Shown here: piece after piece, positions 51,540-60,305 of the stretch
How the letters are laid out: every line of letters starts with the position of its first letter
How positions within the stretch are numbered: position 1 is the stretch's first letter
Assembly: GCA_017535945.1 (NCBI GenBank)
Contig: JAFXTJ010000052.1
Coordinates: 1 to 64,000, forward strand
Reading direction: 5' to 3'
From: Lachnospiraceae bacterium
Lineage (GTDB): Bacteria; Bacillota; Clostridia; Lachnospirales; Lachnospiraceae
DNA length: 64,000 nt
Notes under the pieces: model-generated
What the model was told of the DNA's origin: nothing
Databases searched by the model: none
What the model saw: only the letters and a program-made list of their open reading frames with translations
Program-made: the position numbers and the translations under genes

Positions 51540-51964
51540 AACCGCAGAAGAAAAAGCTCCATCCGGTGCTCCTGATCCTGGACATCATCATCGCCGTCCT
51601 GACGCTCATCCTGGCGGTGAGTATCGTGATGACCGTCTATACGGAGCACGAATCGGACCGTTACCGCTATGCACCGGAAAACTATTCCTATGACATGCAG
51701 GAAGGCAACTATAAAAACCTCGCCGTCAGCTTTGCCATGCGCACCTACCACCCGATTCCGGAGGATCAGATCACACCTGCTCTTCTCCCCTATGCCGCCG
51801 TAGGACGCTATTACAAGGACAGTTTCTATCTGCGCATCTATGAGACCATGGGGGATACGGAACGGGCGGCACAGGCAAGAGAAGCCCTGACAGCCGAACG
51901 CACCGATATGGGTGTCTATCAGCCGGAAGCGGATAAGATCGACCGGATCTTTTCGGGCGACTGA
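51536..51964 (+). CDS. Short single-pass membrane protein (cluster gene 5)
   Basis: A 142-residue protein: basic start (MKPQKKKLHP), one TM helix (about 11-33, VLLILDIIIAVLTLILAVSIV) and an outer domain that parallels gene 3 (NYKNLAVSFAMRTYHPIPED, GRYYKDSFYLRIYETMGDTE). It starts with ATGA overlap to gene 4 and ends the run; a new promoter follows within 30 bases. I see no enzymatic motif. Confidence 0.75.
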   Translation: MKPQKKKLHPVLLILDIIIAVLTLILAVSIVMTVYTEHESDRYRYAPENYSYDMQEGNYKNLAVSFAMRTYHPIPEDQITPALLPYAAVGRYYKDSFYLRIYETMGDTERAAQAREALTAERTDMGVYQPEADKIDRIFSGD

Positions 51965-51994
51965 CACCCGGAACCGGGCGCCGGAAGCCGTCAC

Positions 51995-52024
51995 TTGACA
52001 TAACACATGTTATTCATGTATCTT
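51995..52024 (+). promoter_or_regulatory. Promoter with internal palindrome before the L,D-transpeptidase gene
   Basis: TTGACA (51995-52000) and TATCTT (52019-52024), spacer 18 bases. ATAACA-CA-TGTTAT (52000-52013) sits between them and could be an operator that blocks the polymerase. Confidence 0.5.
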
Positions 52025-52054
52025 ATATTACCTGTTGTTATTCAAGGAGGTTTT

Positions 52055-52708
52055 ATGAGAGCAATCAGGAGGATCACAGCTTTAACGCTCTGCATCATTC
52101 TGACCGTACTTACACAGTCGCAGACGATCCGGGCCGCAGCGGCCCCTGCCGATAACCGGCCCAATTACACGATCTACGTCAACCGTGCATTGAACTGCGT
52201 CACCGTCTACACGCCGGATGAGCAGGGCAATCCCGTCCCGGTGAAGTCCATGGTCTGTTCCTGCGGCAGGAAGGGACACGGCACACCCAAGGGCACGTTC
52301 CGCACGTCCGACTATTATGACTGGCGGCAGATGATCGACGGCTCCTACGGCCGCTACGCAGTCCGATTCAACAAGAAGATCCTGTTCCACTCCGTTCCCT
52401 ATACACGGAGATCACCGGATACGCTGGAGTGGGATCAGTACAATCTCCTCGGACAGTCCGCGTCCCTTGGCTGTGTGCGTCTGTCCGTGGCGGACGCCAA
52501 GTGGATCTATGACAACTGCAAGCCGGGCACGGAAGTCATTGTTTACGCCGACGAGGAGAACGCCGGCGCGCTCGGTAAGCCCGCCAACCGCGTCATCGAT
52601 CCGAATGCGCCGGAGCGCGGATGGGATCCGACCGATATGAGCGCCGGCAATCCCTGGCATGCGGTCCAGATCGCACAGAACCGGGAACAGACGGATGATA
52701 ATGTGTAA
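52055..52708 (+). CDS. Exported L,D-transpeptidase (YkuD fold)
   Basis: Cross-links peptidoglycan or attaches proteins to it through a catalytic cysteine. The 217-residue protein has a signal peptide (ITALTLCIILTVLTQSQTI) and the YkuD domain: SCGRKGHGTPKGTF, RFNKKILFHSVPY, and SASLGCVRLSVADAKWIYDN with the active-site histidine, cysteine and arginine. The ATG at 52055 follows AAGGAGGTTTT; a longer frame starts at 52007 without support. It has its own promoter and is followed by the trp leader. Confidence 0.94.
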   Translation: MRAIRRITALTLCIILTVLTQSQTIRAAAAPADNRPNYTIYVNRALNCVTVYTPDEQGNPVPVKSMVCSCGRKGHGTPKGTFRTSDYYDWRQMIDGSYGRYAVRFNKKILFHSVPYTRRSPDTLEWDQYNLLGQSASLGCVRLSVADAKWIYDNCKPGTEVIVYADEENAGALGKPANRVIDPNAPERGWDPTDMSAGNPWHAVQIAQNREQTDDNV

Positions 52709-52717
52709 AACTGCCTG

Positions 52718-52746
52718 TTGACATTATTTTCTGTTTGTGCTTTAAT
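52718..52746 (+). promoter_or_regulatory. Promoter of the trpDCFBA operon
   Basis: TTGACA (52718-52723) and TTTAAT (52741-52746), spacer 17 bases, just upstream of the T-box leader. Confidence 0.8.
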
Positions 52747-52752
52747 CAGTGC

Positions 52753-53065
52753 AATCAAACAACAGACAAACCTGTGAAGCGGAAGAAAAAGCATCATGGC
52801 GCCGGAAGTGCAGACTTCCAAGCGAGTCCGGGACGGTGCGAGCCGGATGGCAAGCGGGGTGCGTGGATCGTGGATCCTTATATGGGCCGCTGAGGGCATG
52901 GGGAACGGGGTGACCCAAGTATCCGTGACGTGAGGGCATACGTCAGTTGCCGGGGATATGCAGGTATCCCGCAGAGGGCACGGGTCATACCGTGAAGCAA
53001 GGTGGCACCGCGGATAGTGTAAGCTTATTCGTCCTTGACAGTAGTAACTGTCGAGGACGTTTTTC
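52753..53065 (+). promoter_or_regulatory. T-box leader, predicted tryptophan-responsive
   Basis: The 310-base leader contains the conserved T-box core AAGGTGGCACCGCGG (52999-53013) and a long structured stem region with AGCGAGTCCGGGACGGTGCG. A terminator (CGTCCTTGACAG/CTGTCGAGGACG with TTTTT, 53030-53065) follows, which competes with an antiterminator. Uncharged tRNA-Trp would stabilise the antiterminator. Possible UGG specifiers are at 52864, 52871 and 52883; I could not decide by eye. The downstream genes make the tryptophan specificity likely. Confidence 0.92.
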
Positions 53066-53089
53066 TTTATGCAGAGAAAGGGGGACACC

Positions 53090-54112
53090 ATGATCAAAGA
53101 AGCCATTGTCAAGATCGTGAACAAGGAGGACCTGACCTACGACGAAGCCTATACCGTCATGAACGAGATCATGAGCGGCGAGACCTCACCGACACAGAAC
53201 GCGGCGTTTCTGGCGGCGCTGTCCACGAAGAGCGCGCGCGCTGAGACCACGGATGAGATCGCAGGCTGCGCGGCAGCCATGCGCGACCATGCGAACAGAG
53301 TCGACACGGGAATGGATGTCCTGGAGATCGTGGGTACCGGCGGCGACAATGCCGGAAGTTTCAATATCTCCACCACCACCGCCCTCATCGCGGCCGCGGC
53401 AGGGATCAAGGTCGCCAAGCACGGCAACCGTGCCGCCTCCTCCCTGTGCGGGACGGCGGACTGTCTGGAGGCATTGGGCGTCAACATCGACCAGAGCCCC
53501 GAGCTGTGTGTGAAGCTCTTAAAGGAGGTGGGCATGTGCTTCTTCTTCGCGCAGAAATACCATACCTCCATGAAATATGTCGGGGCGATCCGCAAGGAGC
53601 TCGGCTTCCGCACGGTGTTCAACATCCTGGGCCCCCTGACCAATCCGGCCTCTCCCACGATGCAGCTGCTCGGCGTCTACGACGGCTATCTGGTGGAGCC
53701 TCTTTCGCAGGTGCTCTCGAGTCTCGGCGTGAAGCGCGGCATGGTGGTCTTCGGCACGGATAAGCTTGATGAGATCTCCCTCTCCGCTCCCACAAAGATC
53801 AGCGAGATCCGGGACGGATGGTACCGGACCGCGACGATCACGCCGGAGGATTTCGGCTTTGCGCGCTGCACCAGAGAAGACTTAAAGGGCGGCGCTCCTG
53901 CGGAAAACGCGGAGATCACCCGGGCGATCCTGCGCGGAGAACAGGGCCATAAGCGCAACGCGGTCCTCATGAATGCCGGAGCGGCTCTCTACATCGGCGG
54001 CAAGGCAGAGAATATGAAGGACGGTGTCAAAAAGGCAGCGGAGATCATCGATTCCGGCAAGGCCGCGAAGACGCTCGAAGCGCTCATCCGCGTGAGCAAC
54101 GAAGGAGTCTGA
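53090..54112 (+). CDS. trpD: Anthranilate phosphoribosyltransferase
   Basis: Joins anthranilate and PRPP. In 340 residues are the PRPP motif [38 protein letters not shown], and [11 protein letters not shown]. The ATG at 53090 follows AAAGGGGG; the seven-residue longer frame begins inside the terminator region. It is the first structural gene after the T-box and is followed by trpC after one base. Confidence 0.97.
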   Translation: MIKEAIVKIVNKEDLTYDEAYTVMNEIMSGETSPTQNAAFLAALSTKSARAETTDEIAGCAAAMRDHANRVDTGMDVLEIVGTGGDNAGSFNISTTTALIAAAAGIKVAKHGNRAASSLCGTADCLEALGVNIDQSPELCVKLLKEVGMCFFFAQKYHTSMKYVGAIRKELGFRTVFNILGPLTNPASPTMQLLGVYDGYLVEPLSQVLSSLGVKRGMVVFGTDKLDEISLSAPTKISEIRDGWYRTATITPEDFGFARCTREDLKGGAPAENAEITRAILRGEQGHKRNAVLMNAGAALYIGGKAENMKDGVKKAAEIIDSGKAAKTLEALIRVSNEGV

Positions 54113-54113
54113 G

Positions 54114-54899
54114 ATGCCGACGATCCTGGATGAGATCGCAGCGCATACGCGGATCCGTGTGGCAAAGGCCAAAGAGGAACGGCCGGCGGAAGCCCTGATG
54201 GAAGAGGTCCTGGCGCTTCCCCGCGGCAGTTTTGTCTTTGAAGAGGCCCTGAAGAAACCCGGCCTGTCCTTTATCTGCGAATGCAAAAAGGCCTCTCCCT
54301 CCAAAGGCGTGATCGCGGAGGACTTCCCGTATCTGGATATCGCACGGGACTATGCCGCGGCAGGCGCGGATGCGATCTCCGTTCTCACCGAGCCCGAATG
54401 GTTTCTCGGCCGGAATGCCTATGCGGAAGAGATTGCAAAAGCAGTGCCCGTCCCCGTCCTGCGCAAGGATTTCACAGTGGATCCTTACATGATCTGCGAA
54501 GCAAAACTCCTCGGCGCCTCCGCTGTCCTCCTCATCGTGGCGATCCTGTCCGCGGAGGAACTGCGGGAGGATCTGAACCTGTGCGGCCGTCTGGGGCTCT
54601 CGGCGCTCGTAGAATGTCACGACGAACGGGAGATCGATGAAGCCTTAAACGCCGGAGCACGGATCGTCGGCGTGAACAATCGCAACCTCAGGGACTTCTC
54701 GGTCGACACCTCCCTCAGTGACAGGCTCGGTGCCCTCATCCCGGACGGGATCGTCCTTGTTTCGGAGAGCGGCGTTAAGGGTGCGGAAGATATCGCGAGA
54801 CTGAAAAACACCCGTGCGGACGCCGTCCTCGTGGGCGAGGCGCTCATGCGCGCCACGGACAGACAGAAGACACTGCGCGCCTGGAAGGCACTGTCATGA
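54114..54899 (+). CDS. trpC: Indole-3-glycerol-phosphate synthase
   Basis: A 261-residue TIM barrel that closes the indole ring. FICECKKASPSKGVI, AISVLTEPEWFLG, VLRKDFTVDPYMICEA, GVNNRNLRDFSVD and VSESGVKGAEDI are complete. It starts one base after trpD, with GAAGGAGTC before the ATG, and its end overlaps trpF by four bases. Confidence 0.97.
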   Translation: MPTILDEIAAHTRIRVAKAKEERPAEALMEEVLALPRGSFVFEEALKKPGLSFICECKKASPSKGVIAEDFPYLDIARDYAAAGADAISVLTEPEWFLGRNAYAEEIAKAVPVPVLRKDFTVDPYMICEAKLLGASAVLLIVAILSAEELREDLNLCGRLGLSALVECHDEREIDEALNAGARIVGVNNRNLRDFSVDTSLSDRLGALIPDGIVLVSESGVKGAEDIARLKNTRADAVLVGEALMRATDRQKTLRAWKALS

Positions 54900-55495
54900 C
54901 CGCGGTCAAACTCTGCGGCATGCGGACAACGGCGGATATCGAAGCAGCAAACCGCATCCGGCCGGACTATATCGGTTTTGTATTCGCGTCAAAAAGCCGC
55001 CGGTATATCTCCCCGGAGACGGCCGCCTCTCTGAAGGCCATGCTGGATCCCGCCATCCGGGCGGTCGGTGTTTTTGTGGATGCCGGGAAGGAAGAGATCG
55101 CGGAACTCGCAGGGACCGGTGTGATCGACCTCGCACAGCTCCACGGTTCGGAGGATGAAGCGTATATCGCCGGCCTGCGGACACTGACGGATCTCCCTCT
55201 CATCCGTGCCTTCCGCGTCACGGGGAAGGCGGATCTCGAAAAGGCGGAGAAATGCAGCGCGGCGCACATTCTCCTGGACGCGGGAGCCGGGGACGGTGAG
55301 CGTTTCGACTGGGAGATCCTGAAAGACTTCACGCGGCCGTATTTCCTCGCCGGCGGACTGGATGCGGATAACGTGACGGATGCGGTCCGCAGATTCCATC
55401 CTTATGCGGTCGATGTGAGCAGCGGGATCGAGACGGACGGCGTCAAGGATCCGGAAAAAATGCGCGTCTTTACAGAAGCAGTGAAACAGGCGTAA
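54896..55495 (+). CDS. trpF: Phosphoribosylanthranilate isomerase
   Basis: A 199-residue isomerase. The substrate cysteine and aspartate motifs are [16 protein letters not shown] and [17 protein letters not shown]; the C-terminal phosphate site is [11 protein letters not shown] and VDVSSGIE. It is coupled to trpC by ATGA. A 55-base gap to trpB contains a ribosome site only. Confidence 0.96.
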   Translation: MTAVKLCGMRTTADIEAANRIRPDYIGFVFASKSRRYISPETAASLKAMLDPAIRAVGVFVDAGKEEIAELAGTGVIDLAQLHGSEDEAYIAGLRTLTDLPLIRAFRVTGKADLEKAEKCSAAHILLDAGAGDGERFDWEILKDFTRPYFLAGGLDADNVTDAVRRFHPYAVDVSSGIETDGVKDPEKMRVFTEAVKQA

Positions 55496-55550
55496 CAGAG
55501 GATCATTTCCGTACAGAGGAGTACGTGTCAGAATACAGGAAAGGAGCAGG

Positions 55551-56744
55551 ATGATGGAAACAAAAAAGGGCAGATTCGGCATCCACGGCGGGCAGTATAT
55601 CCCGGAGACCCTCATGAACGCCGTGATCGAACTGGAGGAGGCCTACAATAAGTGGAAAGACGATCCGGAGTTCAAATGGGAACTCTCCGTGCTCTTCAAC
55701 GAGTATGCCGGCCGTCCTTCCCGTCTGTACTACGCAGAAAAGATGACCCGGGATCTCGGCGGGGCAAAGATCTATCTCAAGAGAGAGGACCTGAACCACA
55801 CCGGCGCGCATAAGATCAACAATGTGCTCGGCCAGGCCCTGCTCGCAAAGAAAATGGGCAAGACCCGTCTCATCGCAGAGACCGGTGCCGGACAGCACGG
55901 CGTGGCCACGGCGACGGCCGCCGCACTCATGGGAATGGAATGTGTTGTCTTCATGGGGGAGGAGGACACAAAACGGCAGGCACTCAATGTCTACCGCATG
56001 CGTCTTTTGGGTGCGGAGGTGATCCCCGTGACCTCGGGCACCGCTACCCTCAAGGACGCCGTGTCGGAGACCATGCGCGAGTGGACCCGCCGGATCTCGG
56101 ACACCCACTACTGTCTCGGCTCCGTCATGGGGCCGCACCCTTTCCCGACCATCGTGCGTGATTTCCAGGCGGTGATCTCGGCGGAGATCAAAGAGCAGAT
56201 CCTGGAAAAGGAGGGCCGCCTGCCGGATGCCGTGCTCGCCTGCGTGGGCGGCGGTTCCAATGCGATCGGGAGCTTCTATCATTTCATCGAAGACAGGGAT
56301 GTGCGCCTCATCGGCTGCGAGGCTGCGGGACGCGGCGTGGATACCTATGAAACGGCGGCGACGATCGCCACAGGCAGAGAAGGGATCTTCCACGGCATGA
56401 AATCCTATTTCTGCCAGGACGAGTACGGACAGATCGCCCCGGTGTACTCCATCTCCGCCGGCCTCGATTACCCGGGGATCGGCCCGGAGCATGCGTGGCT
56501 CCATGACACCGGACGGGCGGAATACGTGCCCGTGACCGATGAAGAGGCCGTGCAGGCTTTTGAATATCTGGCAAAGACCGAGGGCATAATCCCGGCGATC
56601 GAGTCCGCGCATGCCGTGTCCTACGCCATGAAGCTGGCGCGGGAAATGGACAGAGACCGGGTGATCGTCATCACGATCTCGGGACGCGGCGACAAGGATT
56701 GCGCGGCCATCGCGCGCTACAGAGGAGAGGATATCCATGAGTAA
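55551..56744 (+). CDS. trpB: Tryptophan synthase beta subunit
   Basis: Condenses indole and serine with PLP. The 397 residues carry the PLP lysine in [34 protein letters not shown], the phosphate loop [12 protein letters not shown] and ISGRGDKD. The ATG at 55551 (or the next codon) follows AAAGGAGCAGG. It overlaps trpA by eight bases, which fits equal amounts of the alpha-beta complex. The sstT serine transporter gene lies 2.3 kb downstream. Confidence 0.97.
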   Translation: MMETKKGRFGIHGGQYIPETLMNAVIELEEAYNKWKDDPEFKWELSVLFNEYAGRPSRLYYAEKMTRDLGGAKIYLKREDLNHTGAHKINNVLGQALLAKKMGKTRLIAETGAGQHGVATATAAALMGMECVVFMGEEDTKRQALNVYRMRLLGAEVIPVTSGTATLKDAVSETMREWTRRISDTHYCLGSVMGPHPFPTIVRDFQAVISAEIKEQILEKEGRLPDAVLACVGGGSNAIGSFYHFIEDRDVRLIGCEAAGRGVDTYETAATIATGREGIFHGMKSYFCQDEYGQIAPVYSISAGLDYPGIGPEHAWLHDTGRAEYVPVTDEEAVQAFEYLAKTEGIIPAIESAHAVSYAMKLAREMDRDRVIVITISGRGDKDCAAIARYRGEDIHE

Positions 56745-57516
56745 GATCAGAGAAGCATTCGCAAACGGCAAGGCGTTTATTCCTTTTATCACCTGCGGGG
56801 ATCCGGATCTGGCGATGACAAAAGCCTGTGTCCTCAAAATGGCGGAGGCAGGCGCCGATCTCATTGAGCTCGGCATCCCCTTCTCGGATCCCGTGGCGGA
56901 AGGACCGGTGATCCAGGACGCCAATGAACGCGCCCTGAGGGGTGGTGTGACGACGGACAGGATCTTTGATCTCGTGCGCGAGCTCAGAACAGAGATCTCC
57001 ATCCCGCTTGTCTTCATGACCTACGCCAATGTCGTCTTCTCCTACGGGACGGAGCGTTTCATGAACACCTGTAAAGAGGTCGGGATCGATGGCGTGATCC
57101 TGCCCGATCTGCCCTATGAGGAAAAGGAGGAATTTCAGCAGCCCGCCCGCGCTGCCGGTGTCGATCTGATCTCTCTCATCGCGCCGACCTCCGAACACCG
57201 TATTGCCATGATCGCCAAGGAGGCGGAGGGCTTCCTCTACATCGTCTCCAGCCTCGGCGTCACCGGCACCCGGAGCGAGATCACCACCGATCTCTCCTCG
57301 ATCGTGGCTGTCGTGCGCGCCAACACGGACATCCCCTGCGCCGTGGGCTTCGGCATCTCCACCCCCGAACAGGCCGCAAAAATGGCCGCCGTCTCCGACG
57401 GTGCCATCGTGGGAAGCGCCATCATCCGCCTCATTGAGGAGAACGGCAGCTATGCCCCGGAGCGGTTGTATAAATATGTGAAGACGATGAAGGAGGCGGT
57501 GGCCGCCTGCAATTGA
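56737..57516 (+). CDS. trpA: Tryptophan synthase alpha subunit
   Basis: Cleaves indole-glycerol phosphate. In 259 residues are [35 protein letters not shown] with the catalytic glutamate and aspartate, PDLPYEE, and [12 protein letters not shown]. It overlaps trpB by eight bases. Its stop codon overlaps the -35 of a new promoter, marking the end of the first trp unit. Confidence 0.97.
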   Translation: MSKIREAFANGKAFIPFITCGDPDLAMTKACVLKMAEAGADLIELGIPFSDPVAEGPVIQDANERALRGGVTTDRIFDLVRELRTEISIPLVFMTYANVVFSYGTERFMNTCKEVGIDGVILPDLPYEEKEEFQQPARAAGVDLISLIAPTSEHRIAMIAKEAEGFLYIVSSLGVTGTRSEITTDLSSIVAVVRANTDIPCAVGFGISTPEQAAKMAAVSDGAIVGSAIIRLIEENGSYAPERLYKYVKTMKEAVAACN

Positions 57517-57542
57517 CAAGATCCGGCTTTTTTTCATATAAT
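57513..57542 (+). promoter_or_regulatory. Consensus promoter at the end of trpA
   Basis: TTGACA (57513-57518) and TATAAT (57537-57542) both match consensus, spacer 18 bases. It should transcribe the small membrane genes and perhaps sstT-trpE-trpG independently of the T-box. Confidence 0.75.
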
Positions 57543-57621
57543 CAAAGTTGGGACTGCCGTCCGGGAGAGACGCTCCGGAGCGGACACGGGCTTTGACACA
57601 GAAGAAAAGGGGGTACGCATT

Positions 57622-58005
57622 ATGGCATGTTTTCTGGTATCAACAGCAGAAGCCGTGATCGTGACAGCGGTCGAAAAGGCGGAGGAAGCGCGCGAGAAGA
57701 ACGGTTCCGGGCAGGAGAAAAGCGTGACGGTACCGCTTTCCGTGAAACTGAAATGGCTGACCCGGATGCTCTGGGGCGGAGCGGTCCTCCTCGCATTTGA
57801 GCATGTCTGGCACGGCGAAGTGACTCCGTGGTTTCCGTTCCTGACCGCCATGTCGGATCCCGCAGACACAGCGGAAATGCTTCATGAGATGGCGACCGTC
57901 GGCGTGACCATGGCCGTTCTCGTGACCCTTGTCTGGATCGGGATGTGTTTCGCAGCGGACGCGATCATGAAGCGCGCCGCGCAGACTACAGAGAACGCAG
58001 GATAA
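57622..58005 (+). CDS. Small two-helix membrane protein, unknown
   Basis: A 127-residue protein with an amphipathic start (MACFLVSTAEAVIVTAVEKA), a hydrophobic region MLWGGAVLLAFEHVWHGEVT and a second helix (VGVTMAVLVTLVWIGMCFAA). Histidines in EHVWHGE and MLHEMATVG recur in related clostridial proteins next to a partner like the following gene, as I recall. The ribosome site is AGAAAAGGGGG. Function unknown; possibly one half of a two-protein membrane unit with the next gene. Confidence 0.75.
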   Translation: MACFLVSTAEAVIVTAVEKAEEAREKNGSGQEKSVTVPLSVKLKWLTRMLWGGAVLLAFEHVWHGEVTPWFPFLTAMSDPADTAEMLHEMATVGVTMAVLVTLVWIGMCFAADAIMKRAAQTTENAG

Positions 58006-58018
58006 GGAGAGTTGCCAG

Positions 58019-58342
58019 ATGACATTACTTATTACGGTTTTTGCCGCGATCATCGCCACGGTGAAGTGGTATACCCGCAAGGATGACACGATGATGACGG
58101 GGATCCTGATCTTTCTCTACTGGGGCGCCTCTCTCATGTGGCTCGTGGACGCGATCTTTGAATATGCGGAGCTCGGTGCGGAATACTTCGCTCCCGCCGT
58201 TGAGGATATGGTGAATGATGCCTTTCTGGGGCTGTCCGTCGTGGCGCTCGGCCTTGTGATCTGGCTCGTGCGTCTCCTTATCGCGGATCCCAAAGGAGTG
58301 ATCAAAGCCGCGCTGCAGAAGACAGAGAAAAAGGAAGCATAA
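58019..58342 (+). CDS. Small three-helix membrane protein, unknown
   Basis: A 107-residue protein that follows the previous gene by 13 bases. Helices at about 2-14, 27-46 (GILIFLYWGASLMWLVDAIF) and 68-87 (FLGLSVVALGLVIWLVRLL), with an acidic loop (EYAELGAEYFAPAVEDM) and a lysine-rich tail. AAGGAGAG precedes its ATG. Unknown function. Confidence 0.75.
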   Translation: MTLLITVFAAIIATVKWYTRKDDTMMTGILIFLYWGASLMWLVDAIFEYAELGAEYFAPAVEDMVNDAFLGLSVVALGLVIWLVRLLIADPKGVIKAALQKTEKKEA

Positions 58343-58372
58343 AATCCTTATTTCACCTATGCACACAAACGG

Positions 58373-58401
58373 ACCGGGCGGAGTGATCCGCCCGGTGTTT
58401 T
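58373..58401 (+). terminator. Terminator directly in front of a ribosome site
   Basis: ACCGGGCGGA, loop GTGA, TCCGCCCGGT, then GTTTT. AAGGAGG of the next gene begins at the end of the T-run, so it also looks like an attenuator. Confidence 0.75.
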
Positions 58402-58416
58402 AAGGAGGAAAACAAA

Positions 58417-58953
58417 ATGAAGACATGTCCGAATTGCGGAGCCCAGGTCGCCGATACGGCAGCGTTCTGCACATCCTGCGGTTTCAATCTGGGTGCAGCC
58501 GCGTCTCAGGAAGCCCCTCAGGGGATGACTCCTCCGGAGGGATCTCAGCCGGTACTGACCATGGAAGTACCGCAGACCCCGCCGCCGGTCATTCCCCAGC
58601 CACAGCCCCAATATCAGATGCCTCAATACAATATGGCACCGGAATACCCCCTGTACGCCCCCGAGAATCCCTGTGACAAGCTGCTGGGAATCGTCGCGTT
58701 ATGGTCCAGTTTTGTCGGTGTCCTGATCGCCTATTTCGGAGGAGATGTGGACGGCAGGCGTTCCGACTATCTCAGATTCTTTGCGAATGAGGCTCTGGTG
58801 ATGGATCTGTTCAGCCTGCTTGCCATCATCCCCTGGATCGGCTGGCTCTGGGGCGGATTTGTCGCTGTATGCAAGATCATCGCGATCGTGTATGCCTGCA
58901 AGGGTGAGACCAAACCGGTTCTGTTCTTCGGGACGATCCGGATCATCAAATAA
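58417..58953 (+). CDS. Zinc-ribbon membrane protein (DUF4870/Tic20-like)
   Basis: A 178-residue protein: zinc ribbon CPNCGAQVADTAAFCTSCG (residues 4-22), a proline/glutamine-rich linker (PPPVIPQPQPQYQMPQYN), and a three-helix membrane domain (LLGIVALWSSFVGVLIAYF, ANEALVMDLFSLLAIIPWIG, FVAVCKIIAIVYAC). The pattern RFFANEAL followed by helices recalls DUF4870/Tic20-like proteins. The function is unknown. It follows a terminator hairpin by 16 bases. Confidence 0.82.
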   Translation: MKTCPNCGAQVADTAAFCTSCGFNLGAAASQEAPQGMTPPEGSQPVLTMEVPQTPPPVIPQPQPQYQMPQYNMAPEYPLYAPENPCDKLLGIVALWSSFVGVLIAYFGGDVDGRRSDYLRFFANEALVMDLFSLLAIIPWIGWLWGGFVAVCKIIAIVYACKGETKPVLFFGTIRIIK

Positions 58954-58997
58954 CCCGGCAACCCTGTTTTTCCATCTGCCTGATCTGAGGTGACCAC

Positions 58998-60263
58998 ATG
59001 AAGACTCTGAAAAACATCGCCCGCAAATACAACTCCGTGAGCCTGATCCTGCGCATCGCGTGCGGACTGGTGATCGGCACGATCCTGGGACTGGCCGTCC
59101 CGGGAGCGACCGGGATCGGTCTTCTCGGTGACCTGTTTGTCGGGGCACTCAAGGCGGTTGCGCCGGTATTGGTCTTTGTCCTTGTTATCTCCGCACTGGC
59201 TCAGGGAATGACCAGACTGGACAGCCGTTTCGGCACCGTACTGTGGCTCTATATCATCAGCACGCTTCTGGCATCCGTAGTCGCCGTGACGGGGAGTTTC
59301 CTTTTCCCTCAGACGCTGAAGCTCACGGAGAGCGCTCAGGCCGATGTGATCCCCACCGGGATCGGCGAGGTGCTTAAAAACCTTCTGGTCAACATGGTGG
59401 CCAATCCCGTAGGCTCCATCGTGGACGGCAAATATATCGGCATTCTCTTCTGGGCGGTGATCTTCGGGCTGGCCTTTAAGAAACTGGCCAATGAGACGAC
59501 CAAACAGGTACTCTCCCATGTCGCGGATGCGGTATCCCTCTCCGTGCGCTGGATCATCAATCTCGCACCTTTCGGGATCCTGGGCCTGGTCTTTACCAAT
59601 GTGTCCACCAACGGTCTGTCGATCTTTACCGATTACGGCAGACTTCTGGCCCTGCTCGTCGGCTGCATGCTCGCGGTCGCGCTCATCGTAGATCCGCTGA
59701 TCGCCTGGATCACGCTGCGCAGGAATCCCTATCCGCTGGTTTTCCGGTGTCTCAGAGAATCCGGCGTGACTGCATTTTTCACGAGGAGCTCCGCGGCGAA
59801 CATCCCCGTGAACATGGAGCTCTGCGAGAAGCTGGGACTTGACCGCGATATGTATTCCGTCTCGATCCCGCTCGGTGCCACCATCAACATGGACGGTGCC
59901 GCGATCACGATCGCCGTGATGACGCTGGCCACAGCCCATACGATCGGAGCGGTCGTGGATATCCCTTCGGCGCTGATCCTGTGCTTCCTCTCCACTCTGG
60001 GCGCCTGCGGTGCCTCCGGCGTGGCCGGCGGTTCGCTCCTGCTCATTCCAATGGCCTGTTCCCTGTTCGGCATTCCACAGGATATCGCCATGCAGGTGGT
60101 CGGCGTCGGTTTCATCATCGGCGTGGTCCAGGATTCGGTGGAGACCGCACTCAACTCCTCCGGCGATGTCATGTTTGCCGCGACGGCAGAGTATAAACAA
60201 TGGATCAAGGAAGGCCGCGAGCTGCCCACCTTCCTCGGCGGCAAGCAGAAAGTGGATATCTGA
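58998..60263 (+). CDS. sstT: Serine/threonine:Na+ symporter
   Basis: A 421-residue DAACS-family importer. SSAANIPVNMELCEKLGLD, PLGATINMDGAAITIAVMTL, LGACGASGVAGGSLLLIP and VVQDSVETALNSSGDVMF are the SstT-type transport motifs. The ATG follows GAGGTGACCAC. It is inserted between the two parts of the trp gene set, and serine is the second substrate of TrpB, so a metabolic link is plausible. Confidence 0.93.
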   Translation: MKTLKNIARKYNSVSLILRIACGLVIGTILGLAVPGATGIGLLGDLFVGALKAVAPVLVFVLVISALAQGMTRLDSRFGTVLWLYIISTLLASVVAVTGSFLFPQTLKLTESAQADVIPTGIGEVLKNLLVNMVANPVGSIVDGKYIGILFWAVIFGLAFKKLANETTKQVLSHVADAVSLSVRWIINLAPFGILGLVFTNVSTNGLSIFTDYGRLLALLVGCMLAVALIVDPLIAWITLRRNPYPLVFRCLRESGVTAFFTRSSAANIPVNMELCEKLGLDRDMYSVSIPLGATINMDGAAITIAVMTLATAHTIGAVVDIPSALILCFLSTLGACGASGVAGGSLLLIPMACSLFGIPQDIAMQVVGVGFIIGVVQDSVETALNSSGDVMFAATAEYKQWIKEGRELPTFLGGKQKVDI

Positions 60264-60305
60264 ACACCGCATTTTGACGTCAGAATGATCAGACAGGGGG
60301 ACCCT

